Source of the DNA: Polyangium sp. 15x6
Lineage (GTDB): Bacteria > Myxococcota_A > Polyangia > Polyangiales > Polyangiaceae
Direction of reading: 5' to 3'
DNA: 64,000 nucleotides
Assembly: GCF_029960785.1 (NCBI RefSeq)
Contig: NZ_JASBQE010000050.1
Coordinates: forward strand, 1 to 64,000
The position numbers were made by a program, and so were the translations under genes. Every line of letters begins with the position of its first letter. Position 1 is the stretch's first letter. Shown one piece after another: positions 17,099 to 26,517 of this stretch. Under the pieces are notes generated by a model, which made no database searches, was not told where the DNA came from, and worked only from the letters and a program-made list of their open reading frames with translations.

Positions 17099-18628
17099 TC
17101 AGGCGGGCAGGGGAGAACGCGCGCCGCGCAGGCGCCGCCGCGCGAGGGCGAGCATGCCCGCGCCGAGCGTCGAGAGGACCACGACGAACGTGCCGCGATC
17201 CTTGTTCGAGCCATTGCCGTTCTCGGGCAGGAGCGCCACGCCGGACGGGCAGATCGTCTCCACGTTCTTCGACGACCGCGCCCGGATCTCGTGCTCCACC
17301 TCGACCTGGGCTTCCGACGGCTCGACCTCCAGATCCTTCGCCAGCGCCGCGCGCGGCAGCCTCGCTTCGAGCCGCGTCAGCCACACGTCTTTCGGGTGCA
17401 GTCCATTCAGCGCCGTCGCGACGTCGTCCAGCGTCGAATCCACGAGCGCGTCGTTCTCGCCGCATTCGAAGAGCCGCGCGTCGATCTCCCCCGCGGCCAC
17501 CTCGCCGCAGGACGGATCATTCGACGGAACGCCTGCCGGACACGGATCCACGACCATCCGGTTGTCGATCGCGAACGTGTTGAAGCTCGTCACGCACGAC
17601 TCGTCGGTCGCCTCCTCGTTGAGCACGCCCTGGCCGATGTACCCCTCCGCGATCGTGTTCACGGAGCGGGAGGGGAAGCCGAACTCGTCGACCGTCAGCG
17701 TGATCGGCACCTTCCCCCGCACCGCGCTGTCGATCGGCGCGAGCAGCGCCTGCGGCTTCGCGAATGTCGTGATCCACGTGGCGCCGTCGTTCGCCGCGAG
17801 CGTCTTTTCCCGCAGCGTGCCGTAATTCGAAGCGTTCGTCGCGAAATCCCACGACACGAGATCCGCCGGGACGAGCGCATTCGCGAAATTCTTCGCCTCC
17901 CATCGCCCCTCGGTGATCAAGAACAACGTGATGTCCACGTTCGCGCCCGTGCCGACCGCGACCATGCGCAGCGGCAAGGTCGGGCTGATGCCGGGTTGCC
18001 ATACGCGGACCGGCTTCATTTCGTTCACGTCTTTGCCCGGCTGCAGCCGGAGCGCGATGAAATCGAATCCCTCGTCGATGTACGCGTCGATGACCGGCGC
18101 CGTCTCCGGGGGGATCGTGTATCCGGCGGCCGTCAGCCAATCGTCGAGCACGCCCGGCGTCTCGGTGCTCAGCGTCACGGTCTCGAACGGCCCCACCGTG
18201 CCGCGGTGCACCACGGTCACGCCTCCGCCGCCCGGCCCGAGCTCGCCCGCGCTCCCCGCGGCGAAATCGGCCTGCGCGCACCCGCAATCGAAATCGGGGC
18301 CATTGTTGCAGCGGATCGGCGGCGCGAACACGGTGGTCGACGTCGCCGCGTCGAGCGTCTCGAACCAGGCGTTGGTGGAAATCTCGATGACCGCGCCCGG
18401 CTTCACCGGCAAAAGCCAGCCCCATGTCTCGGGGTCGCCGTCGTACCGGATCTGATCCCAGAGCACCGTCTGCTTCGGCGAGACCGAGAGCGCCATCCGA
18501 TGCGCGTTCACGATGGTGTTCACCATGGGCGGGACCACGCAGCCGCCACACGCGTGGGCGTCGCTCGGAGCGAGCAACGCGGCGAGCGACGCGGAGGCGA
18601 GGAGGGCCGCAAGCAAGGACGTCTTCAT
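17099..18628 (-). CDS. DUF2330 secreted protein with C-terminal membrane anchor
   Basis: 509 aa. The ATG at 18628 follows GGAGA with good spacing; an upstream TTG (18640) is less likely. A signal peptide precedes HACGGC at residues 25-30, the Cys-Gly-Gly start typical of DUF2330 proteins. The body has WGWLLPVKPG, WFETLDAAT, FIALRLQPGKDV and a paired-Cys segment. The tail is a hydrophobic helix (TFVVVLSTLGAGMLAL) with a trailing ARRRLRG cluster, a MYXO-CTERM-like sorting tail. It is expected to be exported and surface-attached. The function of DUF2330 is unknown; an adhesive or proteinase-resistant surface role is only a guess. Confidence 0.8.
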   Translation of the reverse strand: MKTSLLAALLASASLAALLAPSDAHACGGCVVPPMVNTIVNAHRMALSVSPKQTVLWDQIRYDGDPETWGWLLPVKPGAVIEISTNAWFETLDAATSTTVFAPPIRCNNGPDFDCGCAQADFAAGSAGELGPGGGGVTVVHRGTVGPFETVTLSTETPGVLDDWLTAAGYTIPPETAPVIDAYIDEGFDFIALRLQPGKDVNEMKPVRVWQPGISPTLPLRMVAVGTGANVDITLFLITEGRWEAKNFANALVPADLVSWDFATNASNYGTLREKTLAANDGATWITTFAKPQALLAPIDSAVRGKVPITLTVDEFGFPSRSVNTIAEGYIGQGVLNEEATDESCVTSFNTFAIDNRMVVDPCPAGVPSNDPSCGEVAAGEIDARLFECGENDALVDSTLDDVATALNGLHPKDVWLTRLEARLPRAALAKDLEVEPSEAQVEVEHEIRARSSKNVETICPSGVALLPENGNGSNKDRGTFVVVLSTLGAGMLALARRRLRGARSPLPA

Positions 18629-18711
18629 GAAGTTCTCCAATCACGCCGGGAAAAGGCGCGGCGCGGGACCATCGTATAGCAAATTGCGCCCGTCGATCGG
18701 GCTTTCGCGTC

Positions 18712-19640
18712 TCAGCCCCGCGGCGGGCGAGCTTCCTCGGGGGGGTCCACACCCGGGGGACGCAGAGGGAGCTCCACGGTGAACGTCGCTCCGGCGTTTG
18801 GCTTACTATCAACCCGGACGGACCCGCCATGCGAGGTCAAGACCCAGTGTACCAGGTATAACCCGAGGCCGAGGCCCCCGAAATTCTGCGCCGGCACCGC
18901 GCGCTCGAAGCGATTGAAGATCTTGGCCTGATCTTTCTCCGCGATCCCGATTCCATGGTCCCGGACGACGAGCAACGCCGAGGCGGCTTGCCTGCGCACG
19001 GTCACGTGAATGGGCTGATGCTTGCCGTACTTCATCGCGTTCGACAGGAGATTCACCACGACCTGCTCCAGGCGAAACCTGTCCCAAAAGCCCACCACCG
19101 GCTCGTCCATGTCGAGCTCCGTCCGGCAGCCGGCTGTCGCGAGCTGCGGAGCCATTCGCCCGGCGACCTCGCGGGTCAGGGCGGAGAGCTCGACAGGCTC
19201 GAAGGTGAGCGTCAGCCGTCCGCTGTGCAGCCTCGAGACGTCGAGCAGCTCGTCGACCAGATGCCCGAGCCGCGCCACCTGCCGATGAAGGACCTGGAGC
19301 ATCGTCTCGAGCCGCGCTGGCGTGAGGTTCGCGGACGGGTCGCGGCGCGGCGTCCGAGCTCCTCGGCCAGCGCCAGGTCGGCCGGGCCATAATGACGCTG
19401 GGGCGCGGTCGCCAGCAGGAACATGACCCCGAGGCATCGTTCGCGCGCGAGGAGGGGAACCCGGATGTAGGCGTGGACGTTGTACTGCTGCAAGAGGGGC
19501 ACGGCGCGGGCGTCCCCAGCGAATAGGAGGCGATCGGCGCGCCTGCGGTTCATAGGGCGATCGAGACACTTGCGCATCGCGCAGGCCACGAACGGGAGCC
19601 CCCGCTCGACCCCTTCGTCGATTCCTTCGGCTGGATGCTC
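18712..19640 (-). pseudogene. Broken GAF-sensor histidine kinase
   Basis: Two kinase pieces lie in different frames. The upstream frame (about 19640-19340) is the end of a GAF domain (LLQQYNVHAYIRVPLLAR, then FLLATAPQRHYGPADLALAEEL). The downstream frame (about 19330-18712) begins late in the HisKA region (LTPARLETMLQVLHRQVARL, then VDELLDVSRLHSG). It continues through a full ATPase domain (NLLSNAMKYG, DHGIGIAEKD, GGLGLGLYLV). The HELRTP-type phospho-acceptor box is missing between them, so a deletion of about 50 codons plus a frameshift best explains it. The GAF N-terminus is also absent, cut at the Mur ligase start. It cannot autophosphorylate as it stands. Confidence 0.65.
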
Positions 19641-19697
19641 GCGCCGAGCGCGCGAGCCACTACGAATTTCCGGGACGATGTACTAGGCTCGGCGCCC

Positions 19698-20900
19698 ATG
19701 TTCCCGCCGCCGCCCCGCTTTTCGCGCCGCATGACCACCGCGGGCGTCACCGGCACGAACGGGAAGACCACGACCACCACCTACCTCGCGGCCGCGCTCG
19801 CTTGCCTCGCGCGGCCCGTCCTGCGTGTCACCACGCTCGGCGCCTTCCTCGACGACGCGCCGCTTCCGTTCCCGGCGACGCACGACGACTTCCTCGAAGC
19901 GATGCGCCACGGCTACGAAAAGGGCGCGCGACATGCCGCCGTCGAGGCCACGAGCGAGGCGCTCGCGCTCGGGTTTGCCAAGGCCTGGCCCATCTCCCTC
20001 GCCGTCTTCACGAACCTCACGCGCGATCACCTCGACGCGCACGGCTCGCCCGAGCATTACCTCGCGAGCAAAGCGCAGCTCTTCGTGCACCTGCCCGCGG
20101 GCGGCGCGGCGATCCTCAATGCCTGGGATCCCGCCTCGGAGCTGCTCGCCGAGGTCGTCGCGAAAGGCGCGCGGACCGTCACGTACGGCCTCCCGTCCCG
20201 CGCGCCGGGGAGGCCGGCGCTTCGGCCCGATCTCGTGGCCGAGGAAATCTCCGTCGGCTGGGAAGGCACGCGCGGCAGGCTCGCGCCCTCGTCACGTCAT
20301 CGCGACATGCCGCAGGAAATATGCATTCGCGCGATCGGCGAGCCGTTCCTGGAGAATGCCCTCGCCGCGCTCGCGGCCGCGATCGAGGCGGGCGTCCCTC
20401 CGGCCGACGCGGCGGACGCGATCGCTCGCGTGCCCGCGCCGCCCGGTCGATTCCAGGTCCTCGGCGAGGGGCCACGCGCCGTCGTCGATTACGCGCATTC
20501 GCCCGACGCGCTCGCCCGCACGCTCGCCACCGCGCGTCGCCTCACCGCGGGCCGCCTCGTCGTGGTCTTCGGCGCCGGCGGCGATCGCGACCGCGGCAAA
20601 CGCGCTTTCATGGGCGAAGCCGCGCGGCGCGCCGATCGGATCGTGCTCACGAGCGACAACCCCCGGAGCGAGGATCCTGCGGCGATCGCCGAACAAATCC
20701 GCGCGGGGCTCGGCGATCATCCGGGTGTCCGCGTCGTCCTCGACCGCGCCGAGGCCATCCGCGGGGCGATCGCGGACGCGGGCCTTTCGGACGTGGTCGT
20801 GATCGCGGGCCGCGGCCCGGAGACCGAGCAGAGCTTCGCCTCGGGAAAACGCCGCCTCGTGGACGCGGAGGTCGCGGCCGCGGCGCTCGCGCCTTCGTGA
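19698..20900 (+). CDS. MurE-like Mur ligase lacking the N-terminal domain
   Basis: 400 aa from ATG 19698, shorter than the roughly 490 aa of MurE. It has the ATP-binding loop GVTGTNGKTTTTTY (about 14-27), AVEATSEAL, FTNLTRDHLDAHGS and the C-terminal VVDYAHSPDAL and VVFGAGGDRDRGKR. It also has DNPRSEDP, the motif that recognises meso-diaminopimelate in MurE. The usual UDP-binding domain 1 is missing: the ATP loop starts about 14 residues in. It probably joins an amino acid or related group to a substrate in the cytoplasm. A peptidoglycan-recycling or secondary role is possible; canonical murE probably lies elsewhere. Confidence 0.75.
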   Translation: MFPPPPRFSRRMTTAGVTGTNGKTTTTTYLAAALACLARPVLRVTTLGAFLDDAPLPFPATHDDFLEAMRHGYEKGARHAAVEATSEALALGFAKAWPISLAVFTNLTRDHLDAHGSPEHYLASKAQLFVHLPAGGAAILNAWDPASELLAEVVAKGARTVTYGLPSRAPGRPALRPDLVAEEISVGWEGTRGRLAPSSRHRDMPQEICIRAIGEPFLENALAALAAAIEAGVPPADAADAIARVPAPPGRFQVLGEGPRAVVDYAHSPDALARTLATARRLTAGRLVVVFGAGGDRDRGKRAFMGEAARRADRIVLTSDNPRSEDPAAIAEQIRAGLGDHPGVRVVLDRAEAIRGAIADAGLSDVVVIAGRGPETEQSFASGKRRLVDAEVAAAALAPS

Positions 20901-20949
20901 AGCAAAAAAAGAACCGGCATTCCCCGTACCCGCCGCGCGCCGTTCGGGC

Positions 20950-22335
20950 ATGATGCCCGCGATGCAGCGAGGGTTCGTCTTGCGCCTGGTTCAGCGCGTC
21001 GTCGCCGTGCGCCCCGAGGAGATCGGCGCCGTCGTGTGGGCGTTCGTCTACTTCTTCCTGCTCCTCTCCGGGTATTACCTCATTCGCCCGCTCCGGGACG
21101 CCATGGGCATCGCCGGCGGCGAGAAGGCCCTGCCTTGGCTCTTCTCCGCGACGTTCGTGGTGATGCTCTGCGCGGTCCCGCTCTACGGCGCCCTCGTCAC
21201 GCGCCTCTCGCGCCGCCGCCTCGTTCCCGTCGTCCACCGGTTCTTCGCGGCAAACCTCCTCCTCTTTTTCGCGCTCGCCTCCCTCGGCGTCCCGCGCCCG
21301 ATGATCGGCCGCGTCTTCTTCGTCTGGACCAGCGTCTACAACCTGTTCGTCGTCTCCGTCCTCTGGAGCTTCCTCGTCGACGTCTTCACGAGCGAGCAGG
21401 GCAAACGCCTCTTCGGCATCATCGCCGCGGGCGGCAGCGCGGGCGCGATCGTGGGCCCGCTCGTGACCGCGGCCGTCAGTGAGCGACTCGGACAAACGCA
21501 CCTCTTCTGGCTGCTCATCCTCTCGGCCGTCACCCTCGAAGCTTGCGTCTTCTGCGCGCGGCGCGCCGAGCACCACGCCGGCGCCCGGAACGAATCGGGG
21601 CCCCGCGCCTCCTCGGACAAACCCGTCGGCGGCTCGCTCTTCGCCGGCGTTCGCCTCATCGTCGCGTCGCCGTACCTCGCGGGCATCGCGCTCGCGATGC
21701 TCCTCCTCACGACGATGAACACGTTCCTCTATCTCCAGAAGACGGACCTCGTCCGCCGCGCGGCAGAGGGAGCGGCCGCGCATACGGCCCTCTTCGCCTG
21801 GAACGATACGGCCGTGAACGTCCTCTCCGCCGTGCTCTCGCTCTTTCTGACGGGCCGATTGATGACCCGGCTCGGCCTCGCCGCGGCGCTCGTGGTGCTC
21901 CCCGTCCTCTCCGGCCTCGGATTCTCGGCGCTCGCCGTCTATCCGTCGCTCGCCGTCGTGGCCGTGGTCGAGGGCCTCCGCCGCGCGGCACAATACGCGA
22001 TCGAGCGCCCGGCGCGCGAGGTGCTTTATACCGTCCTGCCCCGGGAAGCGAAATACAAGGCGAAGAGCTTCATCGATACCGTGGTGTTCCGCGGCGGCGA
22101 CGCCGCGAGCGCGTGGGCGCACAAGGGCCTGCTCTCGCTCGGTTTGTCCTCCTCGGGGATATCGCTCGTCGCGGTCCCGCTCGCGGGCCTCTGGCTCGGC
22201 GTGGCGCTTTTCCTCGCCCGCCGCGAGAAGATCATGGCCGCGGAGCTTCCCGAGCCGCGCGCGGCGACGAGACCGGCGGAGGAACCCCCAGCGTCGCCAG
22301 AAGCGACACCACCTGCGCAAGCTCCGCCGGCTTGA
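20950..22335 (+). CDS. Npt1/Npt2-like nucleotide transporter (ATP/ADP translocase superfamily)
   Basis: 461 aa with about eleven hydrophobic helices. The opening VVWAFVYFFLLLSGYYLIRPLRDAMGI, followed by YNLFVVSVLWSFLVDVF and GIIAAGGSAGAIVGP, resembles the TLC/ATP:ADP antiporter-like group found in several free-living bacteria and often labelled MFS. Later REVLYTVLPREAKYKAKSFIDT is typical of the same group. It would sit in the inner membrane; the substrate is unproven, and nucleotide exchange is known only for relatives in intracellular bacteria and plastids. It follows the Mur ligase by 49 nt on the same strand, so co-transcription is likely. Its last 104 nt overlap the convergent histidine kinase gene. 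Confidence 0.65.
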   Translation: MMPAMQRGFVLRLVQRVVAVRPEEIGAVVWAFVYFFLLLSGYYLIRPLRDAMGIAGGEKALPWLFSATFVVMLCAVPLYGALVTRLSRRRLVPVVHRFFAANLLLFFALASLGVPRPMIGRVFFVWTSVYNLFVVSVLWSFLVDVFTSEQGKRLFGIIAAGGSAGAIVGPLVTAAVSERLGQTHLFWLLILSAVTLEACVFCARRAEHHAGARNESGPRASSDKPVGGSLFAGVRLIVASPYLAGIALAMLLLTTMNTFLYLQKTDLVRRAAEGAAAHTALFAWNDTAVNVLSAVLSLFLTGRLMTRLGLAAALVVLPVLSGLGFSALAVYPSLAVVAVVEGLRRAAQYAIERPAREVLYTVLPREAKYKAKSFIDTVVFRGGDAASAWAHKGLLSLGLSSSGISLVAVPLAGLWLGVALFLARREKIMAAELPEPRAATRPAEEPPASPEATPPAQAPPA

Positions 22336-25300
22336 CGAGGTGCGCCCGGAACCCGGCCTCCTGCGTGCGGAGGCGATCGCCGATTTGCCCGTAACCCGTG
22401 AGCGCCACGAGCGGCAAGCTCGCCATGCCCGGAATCTCGTGCAGCCGACGCGCGAGCTCGTAGCCATCCATCACCGGCAAACCAATGTCGAGCACGGCGA
22501 GATCCGGCGAGGTCTCCCGGGCGAGCGCGAGCCCGGAGAGGCCGTCGCTCGCGACCACGACCTCGTAGCCGAACGCGCGTAGCCCCTCCGCGAGCATTTC
22601 GGCGGCGTCGCCGTTGTCGTCGACGACGAGCAGCCGCGTTCGCTTGGGCGCAGCGGCGTGCGCGGACCACGCGTCGTCCCTCCTACCCGCGCGCGACGCA
22701 TCCCGCCCGGCATCGGGTTTTTCCCCGAGCGGCAGGCGCACCGTGAATGCGCTTCCCTTGCCCGGCCCTTCGCTGTCGGCGAGGATGGTCCCGCCGTGGA
22801 GTTTTACCAGGCTCTGCGCAATGGCGAGCCCGAGCCCGAGCCCGCCCTCCGAGCGGTCGAGGGTGCGTTTTCCCTGAATGAACAGATCGAACACGTGCGG
22901 CAGGAGCTCCCCGGCGATCCCCACCCCGGAATCCCGCACCCGCACGCTCACCTCGTCGCCCTGTCGCTCCGCCTCGACCTCGACCTCCCCGCCGGGCTCG
23001 GTGTATTTCGCCGCATTCGTGAGCAGATTGGCGAAGACCTGCACGAGCCTTTGCTCGTCGCCGTGGGTGGGCAGCCCGGACGGGGGGACCGATACCGAGA
23101 GCCGATGCTTGCGCCCTTCGAGCAAAGGGCTCGCGAGCTCCACCGCCCTGCCGAGCACCTCCGCCATTTCGAGGGTTTTTCGGCGCAGCTCGATCTTGCC
23201 CCGGGCGATCCGGGAGACGTCGAGCAGATCGTCCACGAGCCGCGAGAGGTGCCCGACCTGCCGCTCGATGATGGTGCGCTCCTTGACGAGCACGTCCGGC
23301 GCGCGCATCTGCATGAGCTGGAGCGCAGTGAGCATCGGCGACAATGGATTGCGGAGCTCGTGGCCGAGCATGGCCAGAAACTCGTCCTTGCTGCGGCTCG
23401 CTTGCTCCGCCTCGTCGCGGGCCATTTGCGCGCGGAGGAGGAGCTGCGCGCGCTCGTCTTCCGCGCGCATGCGGCCGGTGATGTCGGCCGCCCCGCCCAC
23501 GAAGCGCGTCGGGTGGCCCTCGGCGTCGAACATCACGCGCCCGCGCAGCGCGGTCCAGCGCATCTCGCTGTCGCTGTTTCCCTGCACGCGGAACTCTTGC
23601 AAGAACGTCCCGTCGCTCGTGGGCTCGAGCGCGCGGCGCACCGCCTCCCGCACGCGATCCGCATCCTCGGAATGTACGTGCTGGAAAAACGACTCTCGAT
23701 CGAGCTCCCCCTCCGCGGGGAGCCCCATCGCCGTCCGACACCGCGCGTCCGCCTCCACCTGGCCCGTGTCGAGCCCGAGATCCCAGATCCCGATGGCCCC
23801 CGCGTCGAGCGAAAGCCGCAGCCGCTCCTCGGCGGCCGAGAGCCGCGCGCGCGCCGCCTCGGCCGCGCGGAGCGCGAGCACCTGGTCGGTGACCTCGATA
23901 TCCATCGTCATGACGCCGTCGATCCGGCCGGCGTCGTCGCGGGTCGGCTGATACACGAAATCCCAGTAAGAGTCTTCGAGCACGCCATGATTGTGCCGGT
24001 CGAAGCGGGCCAAGGCCTGCTTTCCTTCGATTCGCTCGCCGGTCCGGTAGACGTGCCGTAAAAGCTCCATGAAGGGCTGCTTTTCGTGCTCCGGGATCGC
24101 CTCGAGGACGGGTTTGCCCGCGAGCTCACGCCCGCCGAGCGCGCGCACCGTGAGGGGGTGGGCGAATTCGAAGACGAGGTCGGGCCCGCGCAGGATGTTG
24201 AGGATCGCCGGCGTCTGGGCAATGAGCAATTGCAGCCGTCGCGCCTCGCGACGATCCCGATCGTGCAGCCGGGCGCGCTCCATGGCCTGCGCGCATTGAT
24301 CGGCCACGAGCTGGATGAATTCGCGCTCGGCCGGGACGAACCGCCGCTCCTCGGCGAACCAGACCGACAGCGTGCCGAGGACCTCCCGCGGCGTTCGCAG
24401 GAGGACGACGGCGAGCGCGCGATAGCCGTGTTGTCTCGCGACATCGGCGAGGTTCGAATAACCCTGGAGGAAGCTCTCCGCCTCCTCGAAGAAGAGCGCG
24501 GCGCCCGTCGCGAGCGCGTCGGTCGAGGGGCCCACCGCGATCCGCGTTCCCACGAATTTCGTCTGGATGACCTCGGGGTAGCCCTGCATGGCGAAGACGA
24601 GCGGCGCGCCCGCGTCGCCGTCGGCGAGGTAAATTGACCCGGCGACCCCGCCGAGGGCAGCGATCCCGTGCTTCAGCGCGACATTCGCGACGTCCTCGGG
24701 CGTGATGGCCTCGGCGAGCGCCGCGGTCACCGAATGCAGGCAAGCGACTCGGGCCGCGTTCGCCTCGGCCGCGCGCCGCGCTTCCTCGCGGGCGTGGTGG
24801 ATCCGGGCGTGCTCGATCGACATGCCCGCGCGCTCGGCGAGCGCCTCCACGAGCGTGAGATCCGCCTCGTCGAGCGGCCGCGGCGTGTAACGGCCGACGG
24901 CGACGAACCCCGTGGGGCGCCCCTGCACGGAGAGGGGCGCGACGATCTGCCCGTGGAGCGTGTAACGATCGAGGATCTGCCGGTGTTCGGGCCGCAGGCG
25001 CGCGCGTTGCTGCGCGAGGTCGTGCGCTGTCGAGAGGACGGCCTTGCCGGTGCGGAGGACATGCGCGCTCATGCCTTCGGTCACGCGCTGCGGGTACTTC
25101 GCGAACAGCTCCTTGGCGAAGGCCTCACGCTCGGGGTCCCGATCGCTGATCGCGGCGTAATGCAGCTCGGTCCCGTCCTCGGAGAGCAGGCTGACCGAGC
25201 ACGAATCGCCGAGGGCCGAGGTGATCTGCTCGGCGATCGTCTGGAGCAGCACCTCCAGATCGAGGCTCGCCCCCGCGAACGCGCGCGTCGCGTCCGAGAG

Positions 25301-25366
25301 GAGTTTTCTTCGGGCCGCCGCGGCCGCATCCGAGGTTTCTTCTGTGCCGGTGCCCGACGAGGCCAT
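22232..25366 (-). CDS. Hybrid sensor histidine kinase (GAF-GAF-PAS-PAS-HisKA-HATPase-REC)
   Basis: 1044 aa from ATG 25366; a GTG at 25384 is the alternative. Two GAF domains (about 25-180 and 200-365) and two PAS-type domains (about 375-500 and 505-640) precede HisKA with GHELRNPLSPM (His near 667). The ATPase domain shows NLLTNAAKY, DSGVGIAGEL and GGLGLGLAIAQ. A receiver ends the protein (LLVVDDNGDAAEML; LDIGLPVMDGYE with phospho-Asp near 956; Lys in LVKPAEL). No membrane span is visible, so sensing is cytosolic. The internal receiver suggests a phosphorelay, but no Hpt partner is adjacent. The 3' end overlaps the convergent transporter by 104 nt. Confidence 0.9.
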   Translation of the reverse strand: MASSGTGTEETSDAAAAARRKLLSDATRAFAGASLDLEVLLQTIAEQITSALGDSCSVSLLSEDGTELHYAAISDRDPEREAFAKELFAKYPQRVTEGMSAHVLRTGKAVLSTAHDLAQQRARLRPEHRQILDRYTLHGQIVAPLSVQGRPTGFVAVGRYTPRPLDEADLTLVEALAERAGMSIEHARIHHAREEARRAAEANAARVACLHSVTAALAEAITPEDVANVALKHGIAALGGVAGSIYLADGDAGAPLVFAMQGYPEVIQTKFVGTRIAVGPSTDALATGAALFFEEAESFLQGYSNLADVARQHGYRALAVVLLRTPREVLGTLSVWFAEERRFVPAEREFIQLVADQCAQAMERARLHDRDRREARRLQLLIAQTPAILNILRGPDLVFEFAHPLTVRALGGRELAGKPVLEAIPEHEKQPFMELLRHVYRTGERIEGKQALARFDRHNHGVLEDSYWDFVYQPTRDDAGRIDGVMTMDIEVTDQVLALRAAEAARARLSAAEERLRLSLDAGAIGIWDLGLDTGQVEADARCRTAMGLPAEGELDRESFFQHVHSEDADRVREAVRRALEPTSDGTFLQEFRVQGNSDSEMRWTALRGRVMFDAEGHPTRFVGGAADITGRMRAEDERAQLLLRAQMARDEAEQASRSKDEFLAMLGHELRNPLSPMLTALQLMQMRAPDVLVKERTIIERQVGHLSRLVDDLLDVSRIARGKIELRRKTLEMAEVLGRAVELASPLLEGRKHRLSVSVPPSGLPTHGDEQRLVQVFANLLTNAAKYTEPGGEVEVEAERQGDEVSVRVRDSGVGIAGELLPHVFDLFIQGKRTLDRSEGGLGLGLAIAQSLVKLHGGTILADSEGPGKGSAFTVRLPLGEKPDAGRDASRAGRRDDAWSAHAAAPKRTRLLVVDDNGDAAEMLAEGLRAFGYEVVVASDGLSGLALARETSPDLAVLDIGLPVMDGYELARRLHEIPGMASLPLVALTGYGQIGDRLRTQEAGFRAHLVKPAELAQVVSLLATLGVPPPVSSPRAAREAPRP

Positions 25367-25468
25367 CTCGCGTTGCCCATACACGATGCATCCGGCAATG
25401 GCAATGCTCGGACGGCTCGGGATTCCACCGAACGAGCCCTCGGGATTTCCCTGGTAGAACGCAGAACG

Positions 25469-26443
25469 TCAGCCGTATCCCTTGGCGCGCAGCCAGGCGA
25501 AGCTCCTCGCCATTCCCTCGTCGAGCCCGATCCGCGGCCGGTAGCCGATCGACTTGATCCGCTCGATCCCGTATTGCCCGCGGCGCAGCACGTACCGCAC
25601 GGCCTCGCGGTTCATCTCGAGCTCCCGCCCGAGCGCGGAGGCCGCGCGATCGAGCGCGGAGGCCGTGCGGAGCACGAGCGGCGCGGGGAGATCGGGGAGC
25701 CCGCGCAGGCCCAGGAATCGCTGGTAGTGGCTGAAAAATTCGCGTGCCGTCGTGCGCCGATCGTCGGTGACCGTGAAAGGCAGGCCGCTCTTTTTCGTCT
25801 CGAGGACGAGGTCGATCGCGTCGAGGAGGTTGTCCACGTATACGTGGTTCACGTGACGGGCCTTGCTATCGACGTAAATCCAGGACCGCGCCGCCATCAT
25901 GCGCGTGGGCCGCTCCGTCCAGGGGATCGAGCCCGGGCCATAGATGTCGCCGGGCCGCACCACGTAGACGTCGAGCACGCCCGGCTCGTGCGCCGCGAGC
26001 GCGAGCGCCTCGCTTCGGATCTTCGTCGCGCAATAGGGATTGTCGAGGCCGCCCACGGGTCCGTCCTCGGCCACGCCGTCGGGGTAATCGAAGCCGTGCA
26101 CCATCACCGACGAGATCATCACGAAATGGCGCACCCCCGCGCGCCGCGCCGCCACCAGCATCGCGCCCGTGCCGCCCACGTTCACCCGCTCGAAGAGCGC
26201 CATCGGGCCCGACTCTCGAACGACCGCGGCCGTGTGATAGACGATCTCCGCCCCCGCGCAGAGCGCCGCGCACGCCGCCGGATCCGAGACGTCGCCGCGG
26301 ACGAGCTCGATCGAGGGGCCGCCCTCCCGTTCCGGCGCGAGATCGAGCCCTCGCACCGTCCTGCCGGCGGCGAGCGCACGCTTTGTGAGTGCCCGGCCGA
26401 GGAAGCCCGACGCGCCCGTGATGGCCACGACCGATCCGCTCAT
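25469..26443 (-). CDS. NAD-dependent epimerase/dehydratase (3-beta-HSD-like extended SDR)
   Basis: 324 aa. The ATG at 26443 is supported by GGGGAG 6 nt upstream. The Rossmann motif GASGFLGRAL lies at about 10-19, with YHTAAVV, VNVGGTGAML and the active-site YCATK. The body matches 3-beta-hydroxysteroid dehydrogenase-like reductases (VVRPGDIYGPGSIPW; HVNHVYVDNLLDAI). These enzymes oxidise or reduce sterol, terpenoid or nucleotide-sugar hydroxyls; the substrate cannot be told here. It is divergent from the alpha/beta hydrolase with a 74-bp shared promoter region. Confidence 0.85.
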   Translation of the reverse strand: MSGSVVAITGASGFLGRALTKRALAAGRTVRGLDLAPEREGGPSIELVRGDVSDPAACAALCAGAEIVYHTAAVVRESGPMALFERVNVGGTGAMLVAARRAGVRHFVMISSVMVHGFDYPDGVAEDGPVGGLDNPYCATKIRSEALALAAHEPGVLDVYVVRPGDIYGPGSIPWTERPTRMMAARSWIYVDSKARHVNHVYVDNLLDAIDLVLETKKSGLPFTVTDDRRTTAREFFSHYQRFLGLRGLPDLPAPLVLRTASALDRAASALGRELEMNREAVRYVLRRGQYGIERIKSIGYRPRIGLDEGMARSFAWLRAKGYG

Positions 26444-26517
26444 GTGTCTCCCCGCTCCTTCTCTCCGAGAGGCGCCGCATCTTGACCGCAAGGCCCCTTT
26501 CGGTTTTCTTTCATGCC

